Positions 18,800 through 30,141 are shown, counted from the stretch's first letter. The stretch is DNA of 64,000 nt from Jiella avicenniae (GCF_021390325.1 NZ_JAJUWU010000021.1:1-64000), one strand, 5' to 3'. Numbers and translations: made by a program. Notes: a model not told the origin generated them from the letters alone.

Positions 18800-19867
18800 C
18801 TACTTGCCGACCGCCGGCATCCATTCGGGCTTGGCGACGTCGGTCGCAGCGAATTGCGGCAGTTTCTGCGAAAGCTGCTCCATGTTGTTGATGTCGTTTT
18901 CCAAAAGCATGTCGCGCGTCACCAGCGTCGGTGGCACGACGACGTTGTGGCCCGGGTCCTCGCCGGCGAGCAGCATGGCCAGTGCCCGTACGGAGACTTC
19001 GCCGATCAGCTGCGGATTGGTTGCGGCCGTCGCCACCCAGGCACTCGGATCCTCTCGCATCGCCTGAATGTCGGCGGTGGAGACGTCGGCGCTGTAGATC
19101 TTGATGTCGGAGCTGAGCCCGGCCTCGTCGACGGCGATCTTCACGCCCTTGGCGAATTCGTCGTAAGGCGCGAAGACGACGGTGATGCCCGGGTTGGCTC
19201 TGAGGACGGCCGAGGCCTGGTTGGCGACGGAATTGGCGATCGGATTGTCGAGGGTGCCGAACTGGGCGACCTCCTCGATCCCGGCATACTGGTCCTTGAA
19301 CTTCTTCCAGGTCTCGTCGCGGCGGTCGAGCGGCGCGATGCCGGGCACGTAGACATACGCCGCCTCGAAGCTTTCGCCATTGTCCTTCACCGCCTGTTCC
19401 AGGGCGAGGCGGGCGAGATCGCGGTCGCTCTGCTCGATCTGCGGGACCTTGTCGTTCTCGACATTGACGTCGAAGGCGACGACCTTGATGCCGGCGTCGA
19501 CGGCGCGCTGGACGGCGGCGGTCATCGATTCCGTCAGGCCGTGCTGGACGACGATGCCGTCGACGCCGAGCGCGATCGCCTGGTCGACCATGTCCGCCTG
19601 CAGCGCGGCATCCTGGCGCGAATCGAGGACGCGAAGCTCGACGCCGAGGGCCTTGGCCTGTTCCTGGGCGCCGGTGAGATAGGCCTGGAAGAAGTCCCCG
19701 GTCGAGAGATAGCGCACGAGGGCGATCGAAACGTTCTCCGGCTTGTCGAAGGGCGCCGGCCGATCCTGGCCGAAGGCCGGCAGACCGCCGAGAAGCAGCG
19801 CCGTGGCGCCGCCGATGACCAGCCGGGCGAACCGGCGTCGCGTGACAATCGTCAGATTCATGTTCAT
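18800..19867 (-). CDS. Ribose-type sugar ABC substrate-binding protein (candidate methylthioribose binder)
   Basis: A 355-residue periplasmic protein of the PF13407 / RbsB class. The N-terminus has a possible Tat signal (TRRRFARLVIGGATALLLGG) and an A-F-G-Q cleavage region. Family blocks include QADMVDQAIALGVDGIVVQ (first lobe to hinge), VVAFDVNVEND and KIYSADVSTADIQAM. It is the last gene of a three-gene ABC operon divergent from mtnK-mtnA, hence probably delivers 5'-methylthioribose, 5-deoxyribose or a related pentose. Two adjacent ATGs (19867, 19861) share a GGGAGGAA ribosome site; the second is better spaced. Confidence 0.9.
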   Translation of the reverse strand: MNMNLTIVTRRRFARLVIGGATALLLGGLPAFGQDRPAPFDKPENVSIALVRYLSTGDFFQAYLTGAQEQAKALGVELRVLDSRQDAALQADMVDQAIALGVDGIVVQHGLTESMTAAVQRAVDAGIKVVAFDVNVENDKVPQIEQSDRDLARLALEQAVKDNGESFEAAYVYVPGIAPLDRRDETWKKFKDQYAGIEEVAQFGTLDNPIANSVANQASAVLRANPGITVVFAPYDEFAKGVKIAVDEAGLSSDIKIYSADVSTADIQAMREDPSAWVATAATNPQLIGEVSVRALAMLLAGEDPGHNVVVPPTLVTRDMLLENDINNMEQLSQKLPQFAATDVAKPEWMPAVGK

Positions 19868-19919
19868 TTCCTCCCGATACGGCCCGGCCGTTCCCGCCGG
19901 ATCCCTGGATTGTCCGGCG

Positions 19920-20909
19920 TCAGCGCCCGGCGCGCCGCGTCAGCGAAAAGGTGAAGAGCAAGGCGATGACGAGGACGCCGCCCTTCACCGCGTCCTGCGT
20001 GTAGTAGGGGGCATTCATCATTGTCAGGCCCTGCAAGAGCATGCCGACGAACAGCGCCCCGATCAGCGTCCCGAAGGCGTTCGGCTTGGCGGCGCCGAGG
20101 ACGGCGAAGCCGATCAGCGCCGCCGCGACGGCGTCGAGCAGCAGATTGTTGCCGGAAGACACGTCGCCGCGCCCGACGCGGGCGGCGAGAAGAATGCCGC
20201 CGATCGAGGCGAAGGCGCCGGAGATCATGTAGGCGGCGATCTTGTAGCGGGCGACCGGCGCGCCGGCGAGGCGGCTCGCCTGTTCGTTGGAGCCGATGGC
20301 ATACATGACCCGGCCCCAGCGGGTGCTTTCCAGAAAGACGAAGATCGCCACCGCCAGCGTCAGCATGACGACGACCGACACGGGCAGGACGTCGAACAGC
20401 CGGGCGCGCCCGAGGGCGAGGAAGCTCGCATCGAAGCTGCCGGAGGCGGTCGTGCCGTCGGGCAGCGTCATGCCGCGGGCGATCGAGCGGCCTGCGGTCG
20501 GCACGAGCTGCAGGCCGAGCAGGAGGAACATCGTTCCAAGCGTCGCCAGGAGATCCGGCACCCGGCCGTAGACGATGATGAGGCCGTTGAGGAGCCCTGC
20601 GAGCAGGCCGAAACCGATGCACAGGAGAACGGTCTCGGCCGTTCCCCAGCCCCAGATCACCATGGCGTAGGAGGCGGCCATCATCGACGAGGCGGCGACC
20701 GAGCCGATCGACAGGTCGAAGCCGCCGACGACCAGCGTGCCGGTCACGCCGAGGGCGAGGATTGCGGTGATCGACACCGATTGGAAGACGAAGACGAATG
20801 AGCGCACGGACAGGAAGGCCGGCTGCGCCACGTAGAAGAACAGCGCCAGGGCGACGAGGAGGACGAAGAACCCGTAGCGGATGGAAAGGTCACGGGCGGC
20901 GATCGTCAT
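19920..20909 (-). CDS. Sugar ABC transporter permease, RbsC type
   Basis: A 329-residue membrane protein of the PF02653 family with about eight to ten hydrophobic helices. Landmarks are VVGGFDLSIGSVAASS, LNGLIIVYGRVPDLLATLGTM and YAIGSNEQASRLAGAPV, all typical of ribose-class permeases that work as homodimers. The ATG overlaps the ATPase stop by 4 bp. Substrate is inferred from the divergent mtnK-mtnA genes. Confidence 0.92.
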   Translation of the reverse strand: MTIAARDLSIRYGFFVLLVALALFFYVAQPAFLSVRSFVFVFQSVSITAILALGVTGTLVVGGFDLSIGSVAASSMMAASYAMVIWGWGTAETVLLCIGFGLLAGLLNGLIIVYGRVPDLLATLGTMFLLLGLQLVPTAGRSIARGMTLPDGTTASGSFDASFLALGRARLFDVLPVSVVVMLTLAVAIFVFLESTRWGRVMYAIGSNEQASRLAGAPVARYKIAAYMISGAFASIGGILLAARVGRGDVSSGNNLLLDAVAAALIGFAVLGAAKPNAFGTLIGALFVGMLLQGLTMMNAPYYTQDAVKGGVLVIALLFTFSLTRRAGR

Positions 20910-22465
20910 CCTGCGGCACTTTCGAGACGGTCTGGTGAAGGAAGGGGGTCGACATCGATCTCGCCGGCGACCTCGGCGAGAAGGCGCGACAGATCGAAGC
21001 CCGGCCCGGTCCGGTGGTCGCCGACGATGGTGTGATCGGACATCACGAGGATCCTGTCGGCGACCTCGAGCGCCTCGTCGATCTCCGTGACCAGGACGAG
21101 CGTCGCGCGGTCGCCGGCCGTCTCGCGCAGCCGGCGGGCGATGTCGCCGCGGGCCTTGATGTCGACGCCCTGGAATGGTTCGTCGAGGATCAGCAGCTTG
21201 CACGGCTCCGCCAGCCAGCGGCCGACGACGACTTTCTGCTGGTTGCCGCCGGAGAGCGTCGCCATGTCGTCGGCCTCGCCCTGGCAGACGATCGACAGGT
21301 CGGCGATGGTGCGTCGCGCGCGCTGGCGCTCGCCCGCCCGATCGACGAAGCCGGCCCGGGAGCGATGGCTCAGAAACGGCAGCGAGAGGTTCCGGGCAAT
21401 GTCAAAGCCCGGCACGATCGAACTCGTCGCCCGGTCCTTGGCGGCCAAGAAGACGCCGGCCTCGATCGCCGCGCCGCAATCGTGCGGGCCGTAAGGCTCG
21501 CCCATCAGCCGCATCCGGCCCTTCGCGGCCGGGGCGAGGCCGAAGACCACTTCGGCGAGCCGGCTCTTGCCGGTGCCGACGAGGCCGGTGATCGCGGTCA
21601 CCTCGCCGGCGTCGAGGGTGAAGGAAAACGGCCGCGACCAGCTCGTCAGGCGTATGTCCTCCACGGAAAGGACCGGACGTGTCCCGGAGCGGATCGTTTC
21701 GCCGCCGCGCTGGATCGGTGCGCCGAGCATCGCCGTCACGGCGCCTTCGTAGTCCAGCGGCGGCCGGAACTCGCCGGTGATGCGACCGTCGCGAAGCGTG
21801 ACGATCCGATCGGCGAGGCGGCGGATGTCGGACATCCGGTGGGTGATGTAGAGAATGGCGACGCCGCGGGCCTTCAGCATCTCGACGATGCCGAACAGCC
21901 GCTCGGCCTCGCGCTGCGACAGCGAGGAGGTCGGCTCGTCGAGGACGAGCACCTTGGGGTCTTCGGCGAGCGCCCGGCAGATGGCGACGAGCTGGCGGTC
22001 GGCGAGCGGGATCTCGCTGACGGCCCGGTCGAGCGGCAGCGACAGGCCGAGGATCGCCTGGATCGCCTCCGCCTCGCGCCGCGCCCGGCGCGGCGAGTAG
22101 AACGCGCCGGTCCGGCCGGAACACAGCCGGTCGAGAAGCAGGTTCTGTGCGACCGACAGATCGGGCGCGACGGCGTCGTTGATCTGCTGGTGGACGACCG
22201 AGAGCCCCGCCGCGACCGCGTCGATCGGGCGAGCCGGACGATAGGGCCGCCCGGCGAGCGTCATACGGCCGGCGCCGGGTGCGAGGACGCCGGCGATGAT
22301 CTTGACGAGCGTCGACTTGCCGGCGCCGTTGGCGCCCATCAGCACGAGAACTTCGCCCGGCGACACGGCAAGGTCGACGTTTTTCAGCACACGGTTCTGC
22401 CCGAACGCCCGCTCCAGCGCGGCGATTTCCAGCACGGGCGACGCGCCAGTCTCTCCCACGGTCAT
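20906..22465 (-). CDS. Sugar ABC transporter ATPase, RbsA type (two ABC domains)
   Basis: A 519-residue protein with two ABC cassettes. The first is complete (Walker A GANGAGKST near residue 43, signature-like IPLADRQLVAICRAL, VLVLDEPTSSLS). The second has the degenerate P-loop TGLVGTGKS, LSGGNQQKVVVGRWL and LLILDEPFQGVD, as in RbsA. First gene of its operon; the start at 22465 has GGGAGG upstream, and the 160 bp to mtnK contain the candidate operator. Confidence 0.92.
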   Translation of the reverse strand: MTVGETGASPVLEIAALERAFGQNRVLKNVDLAVSPGEVLVLMGANGAGKSTLVKIIAGVLAPGAGRMTLAGRPYRPARPIDAVAAGLSVVHQQINDAVAPDLSVAQNLLLDRLCSGRTGAFYSPRRARREAEAIQAILGLSLPLDRAVSEIPLADRQLVAICRALAEDPKVLVLDEPTSSLSQREAERLFGIVEMLKARGVAILYITHRMSDIRRLADRIVTLRDGRITGEFRPPLDYEGAVTAMLGAPIQRGGETIRSGTRPVLSVEDIRLTSWSRPFSFTLDAGEVTAITGLVGTGKSRLAEVVFGLAPAAKGRMRLMGEPYGPHDCGAAIEAGVFLAAKDRATSSIVPGFDIARNLSLPFLSHRSRAGFVDRAGERQRARRTIADLSIVCQGEADDMATLSGGNQQKVVVGRWLAEPCKLLILDEPFQGVDIKARGDIARRLRETAGDRATLVLVTEIDEALEVADRILVMSDHTIVGDHRTGPGFDLSRLLAEVAGEIDVDPLPSPDRLESAAG

Positions 22466-22512
22466 GCCGTCTCGATCCTCCCGGATGCGACCGTATGCCA
22501 AATGTGTTTTAA

Positions 22513-22528
22513 GTCAACAGCAATTGAC
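22513..22528. promoter_or_regulatory. Candidate operator between the sugar importer and mtnKA
   Basis: gtcaa-cagcaa-ttgac is a perfect 5-bp inverted repeat with a 6-base spacer in the only AT-rich part of the 160-bp divergent region. Its midpoint is about 55 bp from the ATPase start and about 105 bp from mtnK, a position from which one regulator could control both directions. The SorC-type regulator at 25050-26015 is the natural candidate. No second copy was found in front of the regulator. Confidence 0.45.
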
Positions 22529-22624
22529 AATCGAAAAACGGGACGTCAGGCCTATGGACGCTCCGACTGCCGAAGGTATTGATAGACTGCGATGCACCGG
22601 GGCGGAAGCGGAAGGGTTCGGAGG

Positions 22625-23922
<1,298 letters not shown>

Positions 23923-23926
<4 letters not shown>

Positions 23927-25029
23927 GAATCGGCGACCGCGACTTCCGTTCGATCTGGCCCGGCGAGGACGGCGATTGCGTCGAGATCATCGACCAGACG
24001 AAGCTGCCACACGCCCTCGAAATCGCTCGGCTGACGCGGCTGGACGATGCGGCGAAGGCGATTGCCGACATGTGGGTGCGCGGCGCGCCGCTGATCGGCG
24101 CGACGGCAGCCTATGGCATGGCGCTGGCGCTGCGGAGCGATCCCTCCGACGCCGCTCTGGGACACGCCTACGACACGCTCCACGCCACGCGGCCGACGGC
24201 GATCAACCTGCGCTGGGCGCTCGACCGGGTTCGCCAGGAAGTCGGCCGGCTGCCGGTGTCGGATCGGGCGCAGGCGGCCTGGACGCTCGCGGCGAGGATG
24301 TGCGACGAGGATGCGGCGACCAATCGGCAGATCGGCGAGAACGGGCTCGCGCTCATCGAGGCGATCGCTCGGGAAAAGTCGCCGGGCGAACCGGTCAACG
24401 TCCTCACCCATTGCAATGCCGGATGGCTGGCGACCGTCGACTGGGGCACGGCGACGGCGCCGATCTATCTCGCCCACGACAAGGGCATCGCGATCCACGT
24501 CTATGTCGACGAGACCCGGCCGCGCAATCAGGGTGCCGGGCTGACCGCCTTCGAACTCGGCAATCACGGCGTGCCGCACACACTCGTCGTCGACAATGCC
24601 GGCGGGCACCTCATGCAGCACGGCATGGTCGATCTCTGCATCGTCGGTTCGGACCGCACGACCGCCCGGGGCGACGTCTGCAACAAGATCGGCACCTATC
24701 TGAAGGCACTCGCCGCCCGCGACAACGGCGTGCCGTTCTATGCCGCGCTGCCGGTCTCGACCGTCGACTGGACCGTGCGGGACGGCGTCGCCGAGATCCC
24801 GATCGAACAGCGCGGCGGCGAAGAGGTCTCGCATGTGGTCGGCATGAGCGATCACGGGGTGGTCGAGCGGGTGCGGATCGCCCCCGAGACGACGCCGGTC
24901 GCCAACTACGCCTTCGACGTCACGCCGGCGCGGCTGGTTTCCGGCCTGATCACCGAGCGCGGCGTCTGCGAGGCGAGCGAAGCCGGCCTCGCGGCGCTGT
25001 TTCCCGAACTCGCGCGAAAGCAGGCCTGA
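23923..25029 (+). CDS. mtnA: S-methyl-5-thioribose-1-phosphate isomerase
   Basis: A 368-residue eIF2B-alpha-like isomerase that opens MTR-1-phosphate to methylthioribulose-1-phosphate. The catalytic cysteine C164 lies in [12 protein letters not shown] and the catalytic aspartate D244 in [20 protein letters not shown]53-GAPLIG binds phosphate. The ATG overlaps the mtnK stop by 4 bp with AAGGAACC before it, so the two enzymes are made together. The later Met-salvage enzymes (mtnB, mtnC, mtnD, mtnP) are absent from the window, which suggests a shortened route. Confidence 0.95.
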
Positions 25030-25049
25030 CGGCCGGCGCGAAGCCCGGC

Positions 25050-26015
25050 TCATTCGGGCAGATCGAGCACGGCCTCGGCCGTCGGTTCGTCGGTGACGAG
25101 ATGGGTGACGTAGCCCGCCGCCATGACGCCCCGCATCGCCGGCGCGCGGTCGGGCCCAGAGGCGACCAGCATGCCGGCCGCAAGGCCGGCCAGCCGGTCC
25201 GGCGTCACGCCGATCATCCGTGCATCGAGCGGGCCTTCGACGTGTCGGCCTAAGGCATCGACGAACCGGCCGCAGAGGACGCCGACGGCCCCGTTCCGCG
25301 CATAGTGCGCGACGTCCTCCACGGTGGCGATACCGCTTCTGACGACGTGGCTGTCGGCATCCATCGAGCCGACGGCGAAGATCGCCTTCCTCATCGAATC
25401 GAGCAGCGCGAAGTGCTGACGGATCAGGGGTTCTTCGCGCAGGATCGCGGCCGCTTCAGGCGAGGAGAGGGCGGCCGGCGCATAGAGGTTCATCACCCGG
25501 CCGGAGAGCTTCAGGGCGACGTTGGTCGAACAGCCCTCCGACGTGAAGATGTAGGGGCTGGGCATGGAGCCCACCATCTGGACGACGGTGAGATCGGCGA
25601 TGACCCGCGGCAGCATCCGCTCGGCCATCTCGTAGATGGTTTCCCCCCAGGAGACGCCGAGGACGTCGCCTTCCTCGATGAGGTCCGGACAGTAGCGGGC
25701 GGCGGCCAGCGCCACGGCGGCAAGCGAGGCGGACCGGCCCGGAACCACGAGCGCCGCGGCAAGACCGAAACGCTCGCGCAGGGCCGCCGACAGACGCTGG
25801 CGATTGAACACCGCCAGATCGACCCTCAGTTCGACATAGCCCTGCTCGCGCGCCTGCTGCAGATAGTTGACGATCGTGGCGCGGGAGACGGCGAGCCGAT
25901 CGGCGATCCGGCTCTGGTTCCATTCCTCCACATAGTAGAGCCAAGCCGCTTCGAGGAGGCTGTCCTCGACCGGCCGGCCGCGACCGCGGCGGACCGGATC
26001 GTCGCTCGGGGGCAT
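25050..26015 (-). CDS. SorC/DeoR-type sugar-binding transcriptional regulator
   Basis: A 321-residue regulator with an N-terminal helix-turn-helix (about residues 20-60, NQSRIADRLAVSRATIVNYLQQAREQG) and a C-terminal sugar-phosphate-binding domain of the PF04198 type, recognisable from DVLGVSWGETIYEMAE, QMVGSM and FAVGSM segments. The family senses phosphorylated sugars and forms tetramers on DNA. It is convergent with mtnA, 20 bp apart, and is the likely controller of mtnKA and the sugar importer, perhaps with MTR-1-phosphate or methylthioribulose-1-phosphate as effector. That assignment rests on position only. Confidence 0.88.
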   Translation of the reverse strand: MPPSDDPVRRGRGRPVEDSLLEAAWLYYVEEWNQSRIADRLAVSRATIVNYLQQAREQGYVELRVDLAVFNRQRLSAALRERFGLAAALVVPGRSASLAAVALAAARYCPDLIEEGDVLGVSWGETIYEMAERMLPRVIADLTVVQMVGSMPSPYIFTSEGCSTNVALKLSGRVMNLYAPAALSSPEAAAILREEPLIRQHFALLDSMRKAIFAVGSMDADSHVVRSGIATVEDVAHYARNGAVGVLCGRFVDALGRHVEGPLDARMIGVTPDRLAGLAAGMLVASGPDRAPAMRGVMAAGYVTHLVTDEPTAEAVLDLPE

Positions 26016-26157
26016 CGTCGTCTCGATCCAGGTCTCGCATTGACGTCATGTCGACCATCCACCACGGGCCACCGTGGCGCAAGTACTCCGACGAGGTAGG
26101 GGACCGGTCTCCTCGCCCGGATCGGACGATGCCTCGAGTCCGCGTGTGCCTGGAAGA

Positions 26158-26922
26158 TCAGACGGCGAGATATTCCATCCGCAGATCGGCGTTGTCGATG
26201 ATCTCCCGGGCCGAGCCGTCGAAGACCACTTCGCCCATGTCGAGGATGATGGCGCGATCGGCCAGATGCAGGGCGGCGATGGCGTTCTGCTCGACGAGGA
26301 TGGTGGTGATGCCGATCTCCTTGATCTCCTCGAGGATCTTCTCGATCTCCTGGACGATGACCGGGGCGAGCCCCTCATAGGGCTCGTCCAGGAGGAGGAG
26401 CTTCACCTCGCGGGCGAGAGCCCGCGCCACCGCGAGCATCTGCTGCTCGCCGCCGGACATGGTCGTGCCTTCCTGGTTGCGCCGCTCGGCGAGCCGGGGA
26501 AAGTGGCTGTAGATCCGGTCGAGATCCCAGCCGACCGGCGGCTCGATGCGGGCGAGCTTGAGGTTTTCCTCGACGGTGAGGCCCGGGATGATCCGCCGGT
26601 CTTCCGGCACCAGCTGCACGCCGGCCCGCGCCGCCTGATAGGCCTGCATGTCGTGCAGCGCCTCGCCGTCGAGCCAGATCTCGCCCTGCTTCAGTTCCGG
26701 CGTGCCGGCCCGCGCGATGGTCCTGAGCGTCGAGGTCTTGCCGGCGCCGTTGCGGCCGAGAAGGGCGAGGATCTCGCCATGGCGGATGTCGAAGGAGACG
26801 CCCTGGACGATATAGCTCTCGCCGTAATAGGCGTGCATGTTTCGCGCCGAAAAGAACGGTTTCGCGGCGGCCCCGCTCGACGCATGCGGCGCTTCGGAGG
26901 GGCGGGCGAGTGTCTGGCTCAT
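26158..26922 (-). CDS. livF: Branched-chain amino acid-type ABC importer ATPase LivF
   Basis: A 254-residue ATPase: Walker A GRNGAGKTST near residue 49, signature TTMSGGEQQMLAVARAL, Walker B LLLLDEPYEGLAP. The LivF-specific AGVQLVPEDRRIIPGLTVEENL segment is present. A 24-residue Ala/Pro-rich N-terminal extension precedes the domain. The start overlaps the livG stop by 4 bp. Last gene of the importer operon; the SorC regulator begins 142 bp further downstream. Confidence 0.9.
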   Translation of the reverse strand: MSQTLARPSEAPHASSGAAAKPFFSARNMHAYYGESYIVQGVSFDIRHGEILALLGRNGAGKTSTLRTIARAGTPELKQGEIWLDGEALHDMQAYQAARAGVQLVPEDRRIIPGLTVEENLKLARIEPPVGWDLDRIYSHFPRLAERRNQEGTTMSGGEQQMLAVARALAREVKLLLLDEPYEGLAPVIVQEIEKILEEIKEIGITTILVEQNAIAALHLADRAIILDMGEVVFDGSAREIIDNADLRMEYLAV

Positions 26923-27680
26923 AGATGGGCTCCCCCGAGATAGGCTTCCTGGACCTTCGGGCTCGCCTTGATTTCCTCGGGCGTGCCTTCGGCGATCACC
27001 GTTCCCTGGGCCATGACGCTGACCTTGTCGGCGAGCGAGAAGACGACGTGCATGTCGTGCTCGATGATCACCTTGGTGACGCCGCGCTCGGCGATCTTCT
27101 TCAGGAGATCGACCGTGTTGTTGGTGTCGGCGCGGGACATGCCGGCGGTGGGCTCGTCCAAGAGCAGAAGCTTCGGATGCTGGACGAGGCACATGGCGAG
27201 TTCGAGCCGCCGCTTGTCGCCGCGCGACATCGAATTGACGATCTGATCGCGCTGCGACCAAAGATTGAGGTCGTCGAGGATGTGCTCGGCCTCGTCGCGC
27301 ACTTCGCCGCGCTCGCGCGCCCGGCCCCAGGCGTTGATCCGGAAGGCGCCGTCCTTCCGCGCGAAGGCGGGGATCATGACGTTCTCCATCACGGAGAGTT
27401 CGCCGAAGATCTCCGGCGTCTGGAAGACGCGGGCGATGCCCGCCTGGTTGATCTGGTGCGGCTTGTGCCCGAGCAGAGAACCGCCGTCGAAGGTGACGGA
27501 GCCTTCGTCGGGCGTGATCCGGCCGACGAGGCAGTTCAAGAGCGTCGATTTGCCGGCGCCGTTCGGGCCGATGATCGCATGGACGCTGCCCTGGCGGACG
27601 CCGAGATTGACGTCGTCGAGGGCACGCAGGCCGCCGAAGCGCTTCGAGACGCCCTTGATCGAAAGAATTTCGCTGGTCAT
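26919..27680 (-). CDS. livG: Branched-chain amino acid-type ABC importer ATPase LivG
   Basis: A 253-residue ATPase with Walker A GPNGAGKST, signature MSRGDKRRLELAMCL (an unusual replacement of the common LSGGQQR form, seen in amide/urea-type relatives) and LLLLDEPTAGMS. It ends in the LivG C-terminal tail VQEAYLGG. Start 27680 was chosen because GAGG overlapping the livM stop lies 10 bases upstream; in-frame ATGs at 27707 and 27722 would overlap livM. Works with LivF on the LivHM channel. Confidence 0.9.
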   Translation of the reverse strand: MTSEILSIKGVSKRFGGLRALDDVNLGVRQGSVHAIIGPNGAGKSTLLNCLVGRITPDEGSVTFDGGSLLGHKPHQINQAGIARVFQTPEIFGELSVMENVMIPAFARKDGAFRINAWGRARERGEVRDEAEHILDDLNLWSQRDQIVNSMSRGDKRRLELAMCLVQHPKLLLLDEPTAGMSRADTNNTVDLLKKIAERGVTKVIIEHDMHVVFSLADKVSVMAQGTVIAEGTPEEIKASPKVQEAYLGGAHL

Positions 27681-27693
27681 CGGGGCGGTATCC

Positions 27694-28923
27694 TCAGTGG
27701 CCGTCATGGGCGGGGGCGGCATTGGTCTCGCCGCGGCCGCGGCGGAAGCGATGGCTGATGCGCCGCACGCCTTCCATGATGCCGCCGGGCAGGAAGATCA
27801 CCACGATCATGAACAACAGGCCGAGGGTGAGCTGCCAGCCTTCGCCGACGAAGGGGCTGGTGATCGTCACCATGAACTCCTGCAGCCCATGCGGCAGGAA
27901 GTCGAAGGTCCGGTGCAGGACGCCCTCGTTGAAGGAGGAGAAGATCTGTTCGAGATACTTCATCACCGCGGCGCCGATCACCGGGCCGAGCAGCGTCCCG
28001 ACGCCGCCGAGAATGGTCATCAGCACCACTTCGCCCGAGGCCGTCCACTGCATGCGGTCGGCGCCGGCGAGGGGGTCGGTGACGGCGAGGAGGCCGCCGG
28101 CGAGACCGGCATACATGCCGGAGATGACGAAGGCGGCGAGCAGATAGGGCCGCGTCGCAAAGCCGGTGTAGTTCATCCGGTTCTGGTTGGACTTGATGGC
28201 GAAGAGCATCAGACCGAAGGTCGAGTTGCGGATGCGCATCGTCACGAAGAAGGCGAGGATGAGCAGGATGGCGCAGAAGTAGAAGCCTGGCCAACCCTGC
28301 AGCTCGATGCCGAAGAAGTCCGGCACGCCGCGGCCCGACGGCGATCCGAACATATGATCGAGGATGCGCGGATCGGACCCGGAGACCTGCAGCCCGGTCT
28401 CGCCGTTGGTGATCGGCGTCAGCACCGAATAGGCGAGATTGTAGGACATCTGCGCGAAGGCGAGGGTGAGGATCGAGAAATAGATGCCCGAGCGCCTGAG
28501 GCTGACATAGCCGATCAGAAGGGCGAAGACGCCGGCGACGACGATGGCGAAGACGAGCGCGATCACCGCGTTCATCGACAACAGCTTGAACATCCACACG
28601 GCGGCGTAGGAGCCGGTGCCGAGGAATGCGGCGTGGCCGAAGGAGAGGTAGCCGGAGAAGCCGAACAGGATGTTGAAGCCGAGGGCGAAGATGCCGAAGA
28701 TCGCGAACTTCTGCAGGATGTCCGGGTAGCCGGCGCCGATCGGCGCGAGCCAGATCGGCATGGTGAGGATGGCGAGCGCGAAGATCGCGAGCAGCAGATA
28801 GTCGCTGCGGCTCGAACTCATGAAGCCGCGCAGGCCTTCGCCCTTGGGCTCGTGGCCCTCGGCCGGGCTTCGGCCCATGTTCTTGCTCAAGTTCTCGTCG
28901 GGGGTCATGACACTCTGGCTCAT
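27694..28923 (-). CDS. livM: Branched-chain amino acid-type ABC importer permease LivM
   Basis: A 409-residue permease of PF02653 with a long hydrophilic N-terminus (about 45 residues) and about ten helices. Landmarks: [45 protein letters not shown] and [16 protein letters not shown]. The soluble insert between helices ([15 protein letters not shown] onward) is typical of amide/urea-class LivM proteins, so the ligand may be an amide or urea-like compound rather than leucine. Confidence 0.9.
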   Translation of the reverse strand: MSQSVMTPDENLSKNMGRSPAEGHEPKGEGLRGFMSSSRSDYLLLAIFALAILTMPIWLAPIGAGYPDILQKFAIFGIFALGFNILFGFSGYLSFGHAAFLGTGSYAAVWMFKLLSMNAVIALVFAIVVAGVFALLIGYVSLRRSGIYFSILTLAFAQMSYNLAYSVLTPITNGETGLQVSGSDPRILDHMFGSPSGRGVPDFFGIELQGWPGFYFCAILLILAFFVTMRIRNSTFGLMLFAIKSNQNRMNYTGFATRPYLLAAFVISGMYAGLAGGLLAVTDPLAGADRMQWTASGEVVLMTILGGVGTLLGPVIGAAVMKYLEQIFSSFNEGVLHRTFDFLPHGLQEFMVTITSPFVGEGWQLTLGLLFMIVVIFLPGGIMEGVRRISHRFRRGRGETNAAPAHDGH

Positions 28924-28926
28924 CGG

Positions 28927-29940
28927 TCAGGCCTCCATGACACCGCGCCGGCCCATCAGGCCGCGTGGGCGAACCAGGAGCACCACGACGGCGACGAGAT
29001 AGATGATGATCTGGTCGATGCCGGGCACGATCGCCTTGATCTCGGTCATCGAGGCGAGCGACTGCAGGATGCCGAGAAGGAAGCCGGCGATCACCGCCCC
29101 GCCGAGCGAGCCCATGCCGCCGACCACGACGACGACGAAGGACAGGACGAGGAAGTCCATGCCGAGATGGTAGTTCGGTGCGAGGATCGGTGTGTACATC
29201 ACACCGGCGAGGCCGGCGACGACGGCGGCGATGCCGAAGACGATGGTGAACTTTCGGCCGATGTTGATGCCGAGGAGCCCGACGGTCTCGCGGTCGGCCA
29301 TGCCGGCGCGCACAACCATGCCGAAGGTGGTGAGCTGCAGGAAGGCGAAGACGAGGGCGATGACGGCGAGCGAGAACAGGAAATAGACGATCCGCCACAT
29401 CGGGTAGCTGATGTTCGACATGCCGAAGAGGGCGCCGATGTCGGCGCTGCCGGCCAGTGCGGGCGGCGCGGTCATCGGGATCGGATTGGCGCCGAAGAAG
29501 TATTTCACGATTTCCTGCAGGACGATCGCGAGGCCGAAGGTCACGAGGATCTGCTCGGCGTGGCTGCGCTTGTAGAAGAAGCGGATCAGCCCGCGTTCCA
29601 TCGCAAAGCCGATGAGCAGCATGACCGGAATGGCGAGGAGGATCGACAGCGGCACCGCCCAGTCGACGATGGCCTGGCCGGTATCGCCGTACCACAGCGT
29701 CAGATAGGGAATCTCCTTGTAGGCCTCGAAGAAGGTGACGCTTTCGTCGCGGACCCGCTCGGAAATCGTCAGCAGCCTGGAAAAGGCCACCGCGCAGAAG
29801 GCGCCGAGCATGAACAGCGCGCCGTGGGCGAAATTGACGACGCCGAGCGTGCCGAAGATGAGCGTCAGGCCGAGGGCGATCAGCGCATAGGCGCCGCCCT
29901 TGTCGAGACCGTTGAGAATCTGAAGTATGATGGCGTCCAT
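28927..29940 (-). CDS. livH: Branched-chain amino acid-type ABC importer permease LivH
   Basis: A 337-residue permease. It opens with MDAIILQILNGLDKGGAYALIALGLTLIFGTLGVVNFAHGALFMLGAF (the first two helices of LivH proteins, here described by landmarks NGLDKGGAYAL and VNFAHGAL). A 45-residue soluble loop between helices 2 and 3 is longer than in E. coli LivH. VVVVGGMGSLGGAVIAG closes the transport core. The internal ATG at 29940 is preferred to an upstream frame opening at 30003, which adds arginine-rich sequence and no ribosome site. Confidence 0.88.
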   Translation of the reverse strand: MDAIILQILNGLDKGGAYALIALGLTLIFGTLGVVNFAHGALFMLGAFCAVAFSRLLTISERVRDESVTFFEAYKEIPYLTLWYGDTGQAIVDWAVPLSILLAIPVMLLIGFAMERGLIRFFYKRSHAEQILVTFGLAIVLQEIVKYFFGANPIPMTAPPALAGSADIGALFGMSNISYPMWRIVYFLFSLAVIALVFAFLQLTTFGMVVRAGMADRETVGLLGINIGRKFTIVFGIAAVVAGLAGVMYTPILAPNYHLGMDFLVLSFVVVVVGGMGSLGGAVIAGFLLGILQSLASMTEIKAIVPGIDQIIIYLVAVVVLLVRPRGLMGRRGVMEA

Positions 29941-30090
29941 CGAGCCTACCAGTGAGCCTTCTGCCGGGGACCGGGTCGTGCGGGGGCGGTCGCCGCGCCG
30001 CATCGTCGGCTATGTCCGGTTGTCCGGGAGGGGTCCGGTGCCGCGCCGCGCGTCGTCGTGCGGCGTCCCGCCGGAGTCATTTCGAGCGAC

Positions 30091-30120
30091 CGGGCGGGCG
30101 GCGTTTCCGCCACCCGCCCG
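30091..30120 (-). other. Stem-loop between the binding-protein gene and livH
   Basis: cgggcgggcggcg-tttc-cgccacccgcccg folds into a stem of about 12 pairs with one mismatch and a small loop, 20 bp past the binding-protein stop on the minus strand. No T run follows. Probable message-protecting or attenuating element. Confidence 0.5.
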
Positions 30121-30141
30121 CAGCTTTTCAGTCGACGAGGG

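Noticed and set aside
22466-22624. A SAM or other riboswitch leader before mtnK
   Set aside because: The divergent region is only 160 bp, and no characteristic paired elements were recognised; an inverted-repeat operator is the simpler reading.
27265-29955. An open plus-strand frame of about 900 codons across the Liv permeases
   Set aside because: Antisense to livM and livH, both with clear membrane motifs; the translation is an acidic, Asp/Glu/Arg-rich string typical of shadows.
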